A stretch of DNA of 64,000 bases from Saksenaea vasiformis B4078 (lineage: Eukaryota > Mucoromycota > Mucoromycetes > Mucorales > Saksenaeaceae), in assembly GCA_000697055.1 (NCBI GenBank), contig JNDT01002297.1, forward strand, positions 1 through 64,000. Direction: 5' to 3'. The notes under the pieces are model-generated. The model did not search any database. It was not told where the DNA came from and saw only the letters and a list, made by a program, of their open reading frames with translations. The translations under genes were made by a program, and so were the position numbers. Of the stretch, positions 11,390-23,128 are shown piece after piece (position 1 is the stretch's first letter; every line of letters starts with the position of its first letter).

Positions 11390-12546
11390 ATGCGTTTATT
11401 ACATAATCAGCTTGTATTCAATATCTATGTCGACAATGAAACGCTGATGTTGCGAGGAACAGCTGAAGAATCCGTGGGTTGCGTACTACGTGGCTGTCTC
11501 GTTCTTCAACTGAAGGAAACTACTCGAATCAAATCGTTAGGGATGCAATTGCTGCGGCGGATCCAGTGGAATGAAGGTCAGTTGCAGTCTGCTTATTAAT
11601 CCCACCAGACTGAATGATAAAGAAAATAGGTCGTAGTAAAAAGGATCTAACTGTTATGGATCACGCATGGACGTTCTTGGATTCCACTTTAATGAGTCAT
11701 ACCTTATCAGCTGGTGAACATCGTTATCCATTTGAGCTCGTACTTCCTGGTGATCTGGCCGAGTCCACCGAATTCCATTCTAGCGTGCGCGTGTCGTACA
11801 GACTCAAAGCGGTAGCAGAACGGCCCGCATTCCTGTCTAATTTTGTTGCCCGCCATGCCTTGCATGTCATTCGGCGGTGTCACAATCTCCACGACGTCTG
11901 TCCGATGCGCATCGCCAACGAATGGAAAGACAGAGCAAAATATGATCTCCGAGTTCCTCGGCGGGGATTTTTTCCCGGAGAGACAATTCCTATCGACATC
12001 TCAATCACACCTATCCCTGGTTTCCACGTGCGTTATGTTGCTGGTTCGCTGAAGGAATACTGTGAGGTGATGCATCGACCGCAAATTAGCAAGGTCATTC
12101 GATCTTTCCGCGATGAACGCTTTTCGTTACACAAGACGGAGCGGCTTGTTATTCCACCACGTTCGTCGAACGCCGTTTTGTACGACACGGCCAACCAGAG
12201 TTTCAAGGTTGAACACAAACTTAAATTTGTCGTGTCGCTTATTAATGATCAAGGACAAGTGAGCAAATTATGCACATCGATGCCCATTACTATTACACAT
12301 GAAGATGCAGAAGATGCACCCCTACCTACATACGAAAATATACAACAACTACAGCTGCAACCGCCACCTTACGAAACAACCTTACCATCGCTGATACCCC
12401 ATACCGCGGAAGACGAAGACGATGACGTTCAGTCACTGCGGACACCTGATACGGGCGTTTCAAGGACAGATTACTTTACCTGCACTGCTTTGCCACAACA
12501 GGATCAAACCGGACTTCCCTCCTATGGCATGGCTGTCGGAGGTTGA
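11390..12546 (+). CDS. Arrestin-related trafficking adaptor
   Basis: Exons 11390-11576 and 11630-12546, 367 residues. The arrestin-N part begins near residue 5 (FNIYVDNETLMLRG ... VLRGCLVLQL) and includes SAGEHRYPFELVLPGDL and SSVRVSYRLKAVAE, the usual fungal arrestin fold. The C domain follows (YDLRVPRRGFFPGETIPI). The tail carries three candidate PY motifs, LPTY, PPPY and LPSY, used in this family to recruit Rsp5/Nedd4 ubiquitin ligases. Such adaptors direct ubiquitination and endocytosis of plasma-membrane permeases. An acidic stretch EDEDDD lies between the second and third PY motifs. Length and order are normal for the family; the cargo cannot be told. Confidence 0.88.
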
Positions 12547-13388
12547 GCTAAAAGCGATATACAAGCGTTTTTGCGTTCAGTTACAGCTGTGGAAATTCGA
12601 GTTTGGGTCTGGCTAGTTGAAATGGTGTCATTTACCTGAAAAAAGTACCAAGCTAGTGAAAAAAAAATCATCTTTGTTTCGCTGTTACCCCTCTATTACT
12701 GTATATCTGCCACCTCTCTATCCTTAATTTTCTTTTTAATAATAAAAGACCAATATAGATGACGACCTTGAACGAAATACATCCACCCAAACATTTATGG
12801 AGTAGATAATCTGAGCAAAGGAAAACACGCCACTTAGATAATCCAAGGAAGGGATGTATGAGCGGCATAAAAGGAATAATGACAGCGATGGCATCGTATG
12901 AGATGCACAGGGAACATGGTACACAGTTGGGCAGTAAATGGCACGTTGTTCTAACATCTGACTGCATGGTCCTTTTTTTTTTCTTTCATGCATCTTCATT
13001 GCGGTGCTTCAGTGACGGGTTTCCAGTATCCCATTGGAAGCAGTAAAAACGTCTTAAGGACAGAATGATCCGTACTTAAACGGACGCATGAATTTTTTTC
13101 CTTTGACTCTGTTTTTTAGCATCCCTGGTAGGGATGTCAATTGTAGCTGCTAATCCAACGCGCAGTTTCTGGTATTCTTGCCTTACATATGCTCTAAGAT
13201 AGTCGCTATTACGAGTAAGGTCCTTTCGATGTGCAACGCATTTCCCAAGAGATGCCACAGCCGTTCTGTGGATCCGATTCTGGCCTTTAAGGGATATAAA
13301 CGCTCCCTTTTCTCGATGATTTTGTTCACAATAATTGTGCACGGCGGCTTGATTAGGTTTATTATGTAAGGGATAAGATATTACAAAT
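12547..13388. other. Intergenic with dispersed repeat copy
   Basis: About 840 bp between convergent arrestin and ERG4 genes. The right half (about 13005-13145) is a copy of a dispersed repeat that recurs at 28044-28105 and 33611-33650. Nothing else is supported. Confidence 0.55.
13005..13145. repeat. Dispersed repeat copy with hairpin
   Basis: 13005-13062 matches 28044-28105 (GCTTCAGTGA, then TTTC..ATCCC, then GGAA(A)GCAGTAAAAA.GTC). 13105-13145 matches 33611-33650 (CTCTGTT, then CATCCC.GGTA.GGATGTCAA). The second part contains the inverted repeat CATCCC-TGGTA-GGGATG. It is non-coding and probably a small mobile or degraded element. Confidence 0.6.
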
Positions 13389-14908
13389 TTAGAAAACATA
13401 AGGAATAAAGATATATGGAACTCGCTCACAGTACTTCTCCCAATCTTTGCCATATTTCTTAGCACAACGTTCCATATCTCTTGAGACACGATGTGTTAAG
13501 ACAAAGATGAAGAAGGTAAAATAAAAGTATGGTAAATATGAGCCGAAGCCTGTGATCAAGCCCCAAGTCAAGGACATCGTCAGATCCGCGGTGTAATGTG
13601 GCTTGCGAGCGTAACCCCACCATCCAGACGTGAGTAAAAGGTTTCCATGCTCGGTCCTGATGTACTCTGGCTTCTTGATATGGCCCCAAGGTAGCTGAGG
13701 GAAGGCGTTACGGACCATAAACGAACCGTTCTGTTCCATGCGGAATCGATTCTTCTGCGAGTTGCCGGTATCAAATATGTAATAGGCGGTAAGCAAGACA
13801 ACAAAAAGGAAGATGGTGTACGGCAGTCCATGGGAGATAACATCTCCAGTTGAGAGCTGGTACTTGATAAGATAGATAGATGCATAACAATAAGTGAAAG
13901 GGACACCTGCCATGTTCCAGAACATCAACATGAAGCCTAGAGATAATCGCGTCAGATCAACCTCCCTTTGTCATGATAAAGACGTACCATCCTTTTCGTA
14001 AAAGATATCCCACGAGGTGGGGATGCATTCTTCACCCTTCTGACAAGCGTTCACATACAAGAAATGAGCAACCATCATAAAGATCAAAGGCGCGCCAATG
14101 TATCCCTTCGTTTCGTATTGCTTCAACGCGCAAGAAACGGAAGTATAGAAGAGCACGGGCCATGGGACACGAGTCTCAGCCCATAACTTGAGATCGACAT
14201 GAGCAATACGGGGATTCAAGCACGCTCCCATAAAGTAGTCATAAAAGAAGTTTCCCGACATACGGTGCTGCAAACCCATAGCCGTGCTGATCACGTACAC
14301 GAGCGTCGACATAGTGAATCCCCACATAATGGCGACCGTCATGATACTTCCAAAGTTGTCGATGATTTGTGTAAGACGGAAGATACCGGTGACATGAAGA
14401 ATAGCCGACAATACGAGAGTAAGGTACCAGGACGAGAGTCCATTGCACAGATACTTGAGCTGTTCAAGAGTTAACGTGGAGGCAATAAAGTCAATCAATG
14501 TGTTACCTTTTTGCCTTTCAAAGATGGAATAGCAAGACCATAAACCTCAACACCCGGCATAGTCCAAGCCAATACAAAAGAGTACAGCACGTATCCCATG
14601 TAAATCTTGATAGCAGTCCAAGTTGGCGCAGCTCCAAGCTGGATTTTCGCGACGTACTCCTCCCAGAAGAAGTTAGAAAGTCCCTCCATAGTGAGCGACA
14701 CGGGAAAAAATAGTGATCCTTGATGATATTCGAGGCAGACCCAGAAGTAGTACATTAAAGCAGGGAAACCGATCATCATGGCAGTAACGCCTAATGGCCC
14801 ACCAAATTCGTATACGATTTCGTTGTCGAGTTTCTCATCAAGTTTTGTGAGCTCGGATTTGAACAATGGCACGCCATTGCTATTGACTTTCTCGTCCTTC
14901 TTTGACAT
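13389..14908 (-). CDS. ERG4: C-24(28) sterol reductase ERG4
   Basis: Minus-strand exons 14908-14507, 14459-13988 and 13936-13389, 473 residues, introns 47 and 51 nt. It matches the ERG4/ERG24 sterol reductase family along its length: VYEFGGPLGVTAMMIGFPALMYYFWV near the start, CNGLSSWY, GFMLMFWNMAGVPFTYCY, WWGYARKPHY, and the classical end WGLITGFGSYLPYFYF ... RCAKKYGKDWEKYC ... VPYIFIPYVF. The ending and N-terminus favour ERG4 over ERG24. ERG4 catalyses the last ergosterol step, NADPH reduction of the C24(28) double bond, in the ER membrane; eight or more hydrophobic segments are visible. An upstream in-frame ATG at 14944 would add 12 residues; MSKKDEK at 14908 is chosen because the added part has no charge pattern typical of the family. 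Confidence 0.93.
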
Positions 14909-15779
14909 TCGGAAAGCGCAAAAGACGCGGTGGACAACATACAAAGTAGGAAGTTTCTTTTATACACCATTTTCGGTCCTTGAATCCTAAATTTGTCTAT
15001 GTAGGGCCCTGGCGTCATGTCAATTGCCTACTTTAAGACTTTGAGATTTACGCGCTCGTCAAATAGAGCAAAACGCTCTAGTATATACCTGAATCGCATT
15101 GTCATTATAGAAAATCGGCTCGTTCCTGCACTGAATGGGTGTAGTAACTTGTGCCCGGGGACTAGGACCGAAGGGCAGCACGGCGTCTGTCGCCGTGCTC
15201 CGCCTCGGGGAATATATCTTCCGCATACACGGCCCTCCATGAGCGACATTTCCATAGTGGACAATCGGTAGAAGTGACAGATACGTCATGCTCGTTCCGT
15301 GTCTATCATTATTCTAAGCCAATGAAGGAAGGCGGAAAATCCCCGGGTAGCCAATAAAACTTATAAGGTATAGCCACTTGATTCTGACCTTGGCCAATCA
15401 AACACTTCAATGTTCTTCGAAAAATCTGGCTTTGAATGGCTCCAGGCAAGAAAAGGAGCTACAACGGCTGAGTGGACAGCTTCCCTATCCGGACTTGTCA
15501 TACTACAAAAGCCCGTATACAAGGATTGTGAGACTAGATCATAAATTCGGAGGTCTAACTAAGAGGCTTGCAAGTCAAAGCTTCCTTCACTCCTGCCAGG
15601 TACTGCGAACATGTGATATTTTGAAGCAACATTTTTTTTTCTTCAAGGACGCAAGGTTTATAAGATGAGCGTAAAGATCGATCTAGTAAAGAGTATGATA
15701 TGAATCTCCTCCCGTAGCTACCAACGGAGTAAGTATCGAAGTCTAGGAAACAGAATACAGTTCATCTCCACAGAATAAA
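14909..15779. other. Intergenic, ERG4 upstream region
   Basis: Presumed ERG4 promoter plus the upstream region of the unresolved plus-strand locus. It contains a GC-rich perfect hairpin at 15177-15199. No gene is supported; open frames at 15017-15289 on both strands are shadows of a GC-rich stretch. Confidence 0.5.
15177..15199. promoter_or_regulatory. Perfect 9-bp inverted repeat
   Basis: AGCACGGCG, five-base spacer TCTGT, then CGCCGTGCT. It lies about 270 bp upstream of the ERG4 ATG in an unusually GC-rich patch. It could be a dimeric factor binding site or a DNA hairpin; no known consensus is claimed. Confidence 0.4.
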
Positions 15780-16703
15780 ATGCAGAAGACGTTCTGGGAT
15801 CCTCGTCCGCTTCCGTCGGAGATCGAACAGTACACTCATGAACTAACCGTGAAAACGAGCACTGACGCCCCTGCTGGTAATCAACATCTTTATGAAGATG
15901 CTACTATTAAGTATATCGGATTTTTGATGACATCGGTTCTGAGTACGTTTTTGTCAGCACGGGTGATCATAGACTTAGCAATCAGGTGGAGCCTCAGGAA
16001 GACCTGACTCTAAGAAAACAGATCCATTGATATCGAACATAAAGCAGCGGACGTTGCTTACTGGAGTCCTAAAGCGCCGGCGGATATGAAAAAGTATTGC
16101 AGATAGAAAATCGTCTCCCGGTTTGAAAGATGGCAAAAAAAATTGTAACGTCTGATTGCCGCCGTTGTCCTAAAAAGACGTGGTTGCTCGAAAGGACCGT
16201 CGCTGCCTGATAGCACGAATATATGCATATCACCAGAAGAGCAATGCCTGTTTGATCCACATGATATCTTCCGAGAGAGATGACGCTGACATACGCGATA
16301 TTTGCGCGACTTTTTGCTGTTCTGGAGAACTCGAACATCCAAAATAAAAAAGTACTTGAAATGATTTTGTCTTTGTTATCAGCGACGAAACAGACGAGAT
16401 GCATGCTCCGATCTATTCGCAGTGCAAGCAGCTATCAAAACAAAGTTTGATCGTTTGTTTCTGTTTCCAACGGTAAACCATGCAATCTTCTGAACTATTT
16501 TGATTTCAGAACAAGACTTTCTCTGACGTTGTTCCATCAGCAGCGGGGTCGGTGTCCATCTTCACTGTCTTACAGTGGTGTAGCAGACAGCTAATACAAA
16601 CTAGCTTGCGCACAAGTGCCGTAGGATTTACAAGAATATCTTACGACGGTGAAAGTAGCGATCCCATCTTTGACAGAGCAGAGTGGTCAGTTCTATACCA
16701 GTG
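15780..16703 (+). other. Possible unrecognised or decayed gene
   Basis: An ATG frame at 15780 runs through about 46 plausible codons to a candidate donor at 15919 (GTATAT). A second coding-like stretch ends at 16703 and includes DLFAVQAAIKTKFDRLFLFP, a candidate intron GTAAAC ... TTTCAG at about 16471-16509, and then NKTFSDVVPSAAGSVSIF to a stop. Between them, coding-like fragments occur in different frames (for example DIEHKAADVAYWSPKAPAD) but I could not join them with convincing introns. It may be a real multi-exon gene, convergent to the R3H gene, or a pseudogene. I recognise no family. Confidence 0.3.
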
Positions 16704-16829
16704 ATCCTAGATATTCGACTTGTATCAACGTATATGCAATTCTGTTATCGATTCCACGGCACCACAAGCAATTTCAGTGAAACTGCCAAATAAAGGGATG
16801 ACTTATGAATAGTGTCTATATTTTTCTTT

Positions 16830-17656
16830 CTACACAACATATTCAGAGAATAGCTGTTCTGGCGTTGTCCAATCAAGTCTACTTGGTTCTACTAATTTTG
16901 TATCAGCCGATGTACGTCCAGATGAAAGAACATGAGATGCATGGAGCGGATGACATGCAAACGTTAATCGTCGACCATCTGCTGTCGTTTGACCTAGAGA
17001 TATTTAGCCAATCTGCCGAGAATTCTGTATACTAAACAACTCACTGAACGAGAATAAGGAGTAGTATTGACACATTGCATGGACAACCCAGCGAGAAAAT
17101 GGATCAGATATTTCCCACAGCAAATACATGTCTTTATCTTGCCATGATTGGCCTGGCGTTTGCCATTTGCGAACAAATTCCAACAGTTCAAATTCGTAAT
17201 GGTTTACCAAACCCATGGGTATATGTGTCTTTTTCAAGACTTGGCGTAAATTACGCGTTAGGGGTACTTTGCCGGGAAAGCGATGTTCTTGATCTATCGC
17301 ATACTGATCTTCAAATGCAGCTAGATCTGCTTCATCGTACATCCAATGAAATGATGGGCAGTTTGACCCGTAGCCCGGTGGGCGAAGATCGTCCAAGTCA
17401 AGAACTGCGGAAGGGTGATTCGTGAAGTTATCTATTATGCAAGAGATAAGATCTGCCGCAGAGCTCTTGTGTATGATTACTTACTATTATCCCAACGTTG
17501 TCGTCTTCTGCTTCCTTCCTTTCCTACCAGTAATTTGTTTCGTCTTGCAAGAGAATCTCGTTGAGGCCAAAACCGCGGTTTTTTCTTTTTCTGGATTTGC
17601 ACGTCTTGCTTTTGGTCTACTAAACCGGTGGCTATGTTTTCCTCCACCACGCTCAT
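16830..17656 (-). CDS. R3H-domain protein (R3H-associated N-terminus)
   Basis: Minus-strand exons 17656-17485, 17404-17045 and 16993-16830, 231 residues, introns 80 and 51 nt, all in phase. The first exon ends in SRRRQRWDN and the second continues LDDLRPPGYGSNCPSFHWMY, the signature of the R3H-associated N-terminal domain. The R3H domain follows: DPFSRWVVHAMCQYYSLFSFS (with the R-x3-H pair), then TADGRRLTF. R3H domains bind single-stranded nucleic acid; the closest human relative by pattern is R3HDM4, of unknown function. The basic first exon (KKKKPRFWPQR) suggests nuclear targeting. The start is the first true ATG (MSVVEEN); an upstream in-frame TTG is ignored. Confidence 0.85.
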
Positions 17657-18229
17657 CTCTCTCACTTGCAATTATGTAAAAAAGAGAAGAGTAGAATGTA
17701 GAAAGGAGAAAAGGGATATTTTTGGTAGGATTGTGCATTTCATTTTATAGACCCCACGGCATACTGCCGCAGCAGCATAACTTAAAAAAATCAAAGAGCG
17801 ATATGATAGGACCAGCCTGACGCTATTCTCAATGTGGTACTTGCTTCCACAGAAACCGTTTTCGTCCGTTTATGATATCAACGCCATATCTAGAAATAGG
17901 GTAACATAGTGAAGTTGAACATCTTTATGCCATCTATGGCTAGTAACCAGGCATGTATGGATCACTTACATATAGACATTGGAAGAAGATATATGTCAAC
18001 GGCTAGAAAAAAGGTTAGATCAAGTGGAATAATCCAACTTAAGATGATATAGTTGCAAGTAAATTTGCAGATTGGAGCAGTTCTTGAAGCGTTAAGCGTT
18101 GGATAAGGGTTTTCGTCTTAAACCTTCATCTCCGCTCGATCCATTTGGAAAGTCACGTTCCGGGGTCGCTTGAACGCCTCTTCGCTTTTTTTTTTCCTCT
18201 TAACGAGACTTTGCAAAACAGTCATCTCG
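17657..18229. other. Divergent promoter region
   Basis: Shared upstream region of the R3H gene (minus) and MIC26/27 (plus). It contains a pyrimidine run just before the MIC ATG. No other gene is seen. Confidence 0.5.
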
Positions 18230-19314
18230 ATGAACATGTTCTCTCCTGTTTTGAAGCGATCTGTAAGAGTCTGCTTTGAAAAGGTGCTGTCTCATCATCT
18301 GCCATTAAAATAGTTGACTGCCGCCGCCGCCAGCGCTGCTGTAGTTACGTCGTTGTCTCAGTCGACCGTCGTCTATGCGGAAGAAGAAAAACGCTCCAAG
18401 GTATATTGATGGTGTAGTATCTTCAATGTGTCTAACGCCATGTATAGCTTAGCATTTATGATGCTCCCAAGCCAAAGGTCGTCATTGTCGAGTCTCCTAC
18501 AAAGCTCGAAGAACACGTGGCATACGCCCAACAACAAGCAAACAAGACATTGGAAGAGGGCAAGGTGATGATTAAAATTAAGAATTGGCCTTGAATAACC
18601 GTGAAATAGTCCCACATGAATGGTTTGTATGATCAATGCAAGCAGTTTGAAAAGGACGTCAAAGGTAACAGGAGGACAACAAGACGACCATCATTTCGTA
18701 TCGACCATGCTAATATCGTTTTCCTTTTGGATAAATCACAGCTGTGGTGAAAGAGACTGTGGCTCCCGATGAGGAAGTGCTTCCTAATGCTCTTTACGTC
18801 GGTGTAGCCGCGCTGGCCGGTACCATCATTGCTCGCAATCGTACGTCATTGGAAAGAAAACACGCTCTTAATTCATGTGGAAAATAGGCAACATTGTCTT
18901 GCGCTTCTTGACATCTACAGCATTAGCGGCCGGTACCTCTTTCTATCTGCTGCCAAAGACCACACATAACGTCGGTCTCCAACTTGAGAAGCTTGAACGC
19001 AAATACCCTGAATTGCAGGAGGCCCACCGCTCATTCGACGAGGCTACAAACTCTGTGCGAAAGGAGATTGATGAAGTGTTGGCCCAGTTGCGAGGAACCG
19101 TGAATTCCAACATCGAGCAGCTTCAGCAGAGTGCAGATAAACTGAAAGGTCAGGTTAGTGGTTCAGACCCAAAGAGCAAATTCGAAGAAGTGAAAAAGAG
19201 CGTGGAAAGCATGTACTCCACCAGATCTAATGTAAGTTTGACTATAATCACTACAACGCACACTCAAATATGATATAGCCCGGTGTTGAAGAGACCTTGA
19301 AGAAGAACAACTAA
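18230..19314 (+). CDS. MICOS subunit Mic26/Mic27 (apolipoprotein O family)
   Basis: Exons 18230-18262, 18314-18400, 18448-18564, 18610-18664, 18742-18840, 18888-19231 and 19279-19314, 256 residues. The first 11 codons and an Ala-rich stretch (AAAASAAVVTSLSQST) form a likely mitochondrial presequence with inner-membrane anchor. The family core is clear: LYVGVAALAGTIIARNRNIV, then LRFLTSTALAAGTSFYLLP, two membrane-associated hairpin segments, followed by NVGLQLEKLE and a long helix. Mic26/27 stabilises cristae junctions in the inner membrane. The second ATG (codon 3) is an equally good start. Which of the two paralogues this is cannot be told. Confidence 0.85.
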
Positions 19315-20239
19315 ATTACAAGCCCATGACATGATTCATAGAAGAACGAACAAGAAAAAACGCATAATAAATGGCTACAGGATGAGTCTATGCGTATACA
19401 CATGTTTGAGAGAGTGCCGTTCAGATTTGATTGCCTAGATTATTCAGCTAGCAATCTTTCAGCGAATTGATGCACGGTATCCTCGTAGTGTGGGAAGTTT
19501 TGGTGTAATCGGTTAGGTGCAATAAGCGAAAAAGATACGAGCGCACACACACACACACGCACCAGCATTTCCCATCTGGTATCGACTTAGTTATGTGTAT
19601 GACGAATGGGCAAGATTGCCATTGCTTTTTCAAAAACCATCTCGTTTCTATGATGAATCCAGTCTTTGTCTCATATACATGGATGCTCATTCGTTTCCAC
19701 ATAGCTTTGTGGAACTAAAATTAGGCGATTACATCAATTAGTCCACTGTTTACGAAAAAGGACTACGTATCTCCTTCAAATACACGGCGTTGACGGAACG
19801 AGTGGCTATTTTCTTCCCAGTTTCCCATAAACACCATGTTTGATCTTGCAAGATGGGCATCGAATAATGTTTGCGTCTGCAAAATTTTACTTCTTTTAGA
19901 TTATATTTCGCCTTGCACATTTCTTGTAAGTCTTCGATTTTCGATCTCGTATCTATGATGGGTTTAACAGCGTACGTTCTACATTCACGCGACTTCTATG
20001 ATAATTTTAAATCTCTTTGAAGGGATTGCGGAACCTAAGCTATACGAGAAAGTCGTACTTGATTCTCCAAAGCGGTCTACTCAACCTGCGATACAGGTTC
20101 GAAATTTGAACAAAATAGAGACGTACTTTTAGGTGTCGTTAGAGCCACGCGAGTAATGAATAACTTCAACTAGCAGGGTTCTCGAACATCGTTGGCCTTG
20201 TTAATGCTATCTTCTCGTATGAGCTCCTGATATAACATA

Positions 20240-20377
20240 ATGAAATGGACTGTCATATGCGGGCTTCTTGTGATCTTGCGTCGCCTTACGGCAGCAGCGA
20301 CTGAGAGTTTTCCCGTTGATCTTTCTTGGCTACTCCAATTTACACGAAATAGGCAAATGACAGCTTTGAATCTGTGA
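20240..20377 (+). CDS. Possible small secreted peptide
   Basis: A 45-codon frame starting MKWTVICGLLVILRRL, followed by TAAATESFPVDLS. The start looks like a signal peptide with an Ala-x-Ala-type cleavage region, but there are no cysteines and no conserved motif. It stands alone in a gene-poor region, so chance is quite possible. Confidence 0.2.
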   Translation: MKWTVICGLLVILRRLTAAATESFPVDLSWLLQFTRNRQMTALNL

Positions 20378-22183
20378 CAGAAGGATCAACTTTTTCTCAT
20401 TTAAGCATAATCAGTTTGCGATAATGTCAAACATATCATGAGTGGAAGGATCAAAAATCAGTTAGCAGCAGCATCAAACAATTTATTTTGTTCCTTTAAA
20501 AAGATACGAAGACACATAATGCAAAGACGCGTAAAACTGTTTGATGATGACGGAATGTTTCTAATACAGACTTCTAGATGCTTCCAGGGGATACTTCCTG
20601 GAACCCCAACAACCCCAGTTGCCCTGTTAGCTTGGCCCGAAGGACCTCGCATTAGAAGCTAGTGTTCTTCTTTTGGGCTTGGATCCTGCGTCTCATTCAA
20701 CATTGCCTTTATCAAACAAGACGTATTGCAAGGGGATGTAGTGTGCAGAGCATAAACTTACAGAAAAAGAAATCGCAGAAGGAGACATTGTAAATGGGAA
20801 CGCTGTAAAAAGGAAATATTAAAAGGACGCGTCGCAAAAATATACAGCGCAGGGAGGATACTGTAAGAAGAAGTAGTATAAGAAGACACGTTGCAAGGAT
20901 GCAATGCAAAAACACCAGCCATTGGAAGTAATGCAAGTTAGACTAGAGGTGCATATTTTCTAAGGTATTTATGCATATTGTTTAAGGTACATTGTCGGAG
21001 ATGCGCCGCCGACTGTTCACAGCGTTTTTGTAACGTTTTATGTTGCTTACCAATGACCAGCGATATCTTCGTTAAGCCTCGCGTCACAGTATTATGACTG
21101 TTCGTCTGAAACGGACAGGGCACCATGAACGGTCGGCCATGTTGTGTCATGCCCTCCCATTGCGATAGCAATGTCCGCCGGAAAACTCAAAGGAGATAAC
21201 CTAAATATTCATTCTATCAACTTCCAAAGAGATCCTCAGAACTATACATACTCGAAAAAGCAATGTTGCATACATTGCTTCAGCCTCTCTCCACAAAGGA
21301 TAAATAGTTAGTAAGTCACTGTCGCGTAAACCTTTCGCAGAGCTACACTCACAAAAGTATACCATAGTTGCTAATACAAGGTACTACACATGAAGTTCAA
21401 TGCTGCATAATCATGCAAATTACCAGCCAAGTCATCCCGTGGTTGATGTGAAGCAGCATCAGGTGGTGTAACTACATTAGTAGGCAAATGGATCACTTCT
21501 TAAGGGTCAGTTCTCCTCGACTCGGATATCAGTGGGTTTAAGGTTTTAGATAAAATAAGGTAATAGACAAAATAAAGGTTTAGTGCAAATTCGGCGGATG
21601 TACACTTGGTCCCTACATGAAAAAATAAGGTTCCTGCTAGATGAATACGTTAGTATTACCTTCATATTCGTAGAGCGCCACGACTTCGTGTATAACATAG
21701 AGGAGCAACGACCAAGGCCAAGTAGAGGGGACCGCATAGACACAGGACTCCACAGGAAATAGAAAACGCTCCGATTTGGTCATTGGGGATAAACGAATGG
21801 CAACGGAAGCAAAATTATTCACTGGCACAAGTGTTTGAAATAATCATAGATATACATGAATCTGTAATAGTGATAAAGAAGGACAGTTGCCTAGTGTTCA
21901 AAGTAAGCCTACACTTCACGAAAATGGATCTGTTCTGGCTAGTTTCCGCTTTTCATTTCACTTAGATTTCCTGTTATGGGACAACACTTCTTCCGCCAGA
22001 GAAAAAGCTGTCTGAAAGCTCCAATGACAAAAGCAGCAAGCACAGAGAGAGTTAGGTGCGCTAAAACACACGTTATGTGACATGCTGGTGTTCGTCTTAC
22101 AGTGTACAGTTGTTTGTCGCGGCTGTTGTATGTCTATCATCCTCTGGACTCTACAGCTCATGTAGCCCAGAGGCATGCTGGTT

Positions 22184-22870
22184 ACAAAGCGCGTGTTTTC
22201 CCGAACCACAGACCAATGTTAACAGATGTACGACAAGTTCTATAGTCTGGAGGGGAAATTATAGATGTGTACTCCCATTTAACGTGATTATACGTGAAAA
22301 ATATCCCAATGCCCTGCATACTGGCATCAGCAAGCTTAGTAGCTTTATTCGAGCGGTCGTAGTTCAAATCAAAGTAGTCCTTAATGCCTTTCTTATTGAG
22401 TACTTACAACAAGAAAAGAAGTTCCCAACACGAATGCCAATTTCGCGTCATACCTGGGAGATCGATGGAAGAAAACGGCAGGATGCTATTACTCGCATCT
22501 GGAAATGGGATTCTTAATAAACTTCAGAAGTCATCTATCCAGGGTTGTTGGAAAGATATAGGGATACCCTCAAACAAAGATAATGACAATTGCAGGTCCT
22601 ATTGTGTGTATGAGAACAATCCCCAGTAAAATCTTCTCTATATTCATTTTTACATGTATAAGTAACCGATATCTATAGGTTGCTAGCCATGTCACTCCTG
22701 CAGTCAGAGAACTCAAAACAAAAGTGAAGATTTTAGACAGTGTCACTCGCCACGGCGTCTTCGAATGCATGTCCGTTTGGCGCGATGGAGCTAAACTCGG
22801 CATGTTTCTTTGGTTAAAGATCATCAAGATGAAGCAAATATCACCACTACGAATGTGGGCTCCCTCCCCC
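22184..22870 (-). pseudogene. Possible decayed membrane-protein gene
   Basis: Read on the minus strand, one frame gives two hydrophobic helices (SKIFTFVLSSLTAGVTWLA and ILLGIVLIHTIGPAIVIIF) up to a stop at 22570. Coding-like sequence seems to continue in other frames (GIPISFQQPWIDDF; later YDRSNKATKLADASMQGIG). No set of introns restores one frame. I recognise no family. Confidence 0.2.
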
Positions 22871-23128
22871 GAGAAATTTAGATTGACACAAGCAATTACT
22901 AGTTCAGGAGATCGTTTGCACTTCGGATCTCGCTCAGAGTTTTCTTCTAGCGTCACATGCAATTACCGGCGATTGCCGGGTTTCCTCAAGATACGGCTCG
23001 CACCCACTGTCAATGCGCGTCACTCAGCTTCTCTCTCCTTTGGCAGAATAAGCCATGTGACGCTGATTCTTTATCACTTTCAATGGTATGAGTATTTTTT
23101 CTTCTTTCTTTTCTTCTGCACGTTCACC

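Larger units (their letters stand above)
19315..23128. other. Gene-poor stretch, 3.8 kb
   Basis: It holds a short (CA)n run at about 19545-19560, a weakly periodic purine-rich patch at 20750-20930, a 45-codon frame with a signal-peptide-like start at 20240-20377, and minus-strand frames at about 22180-22870 with two hydrophobic segments but inconsistent phase. None is a convincing gene. The right end is the upstream region of the Tom20 fusion gene. Confidence 0.45.
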
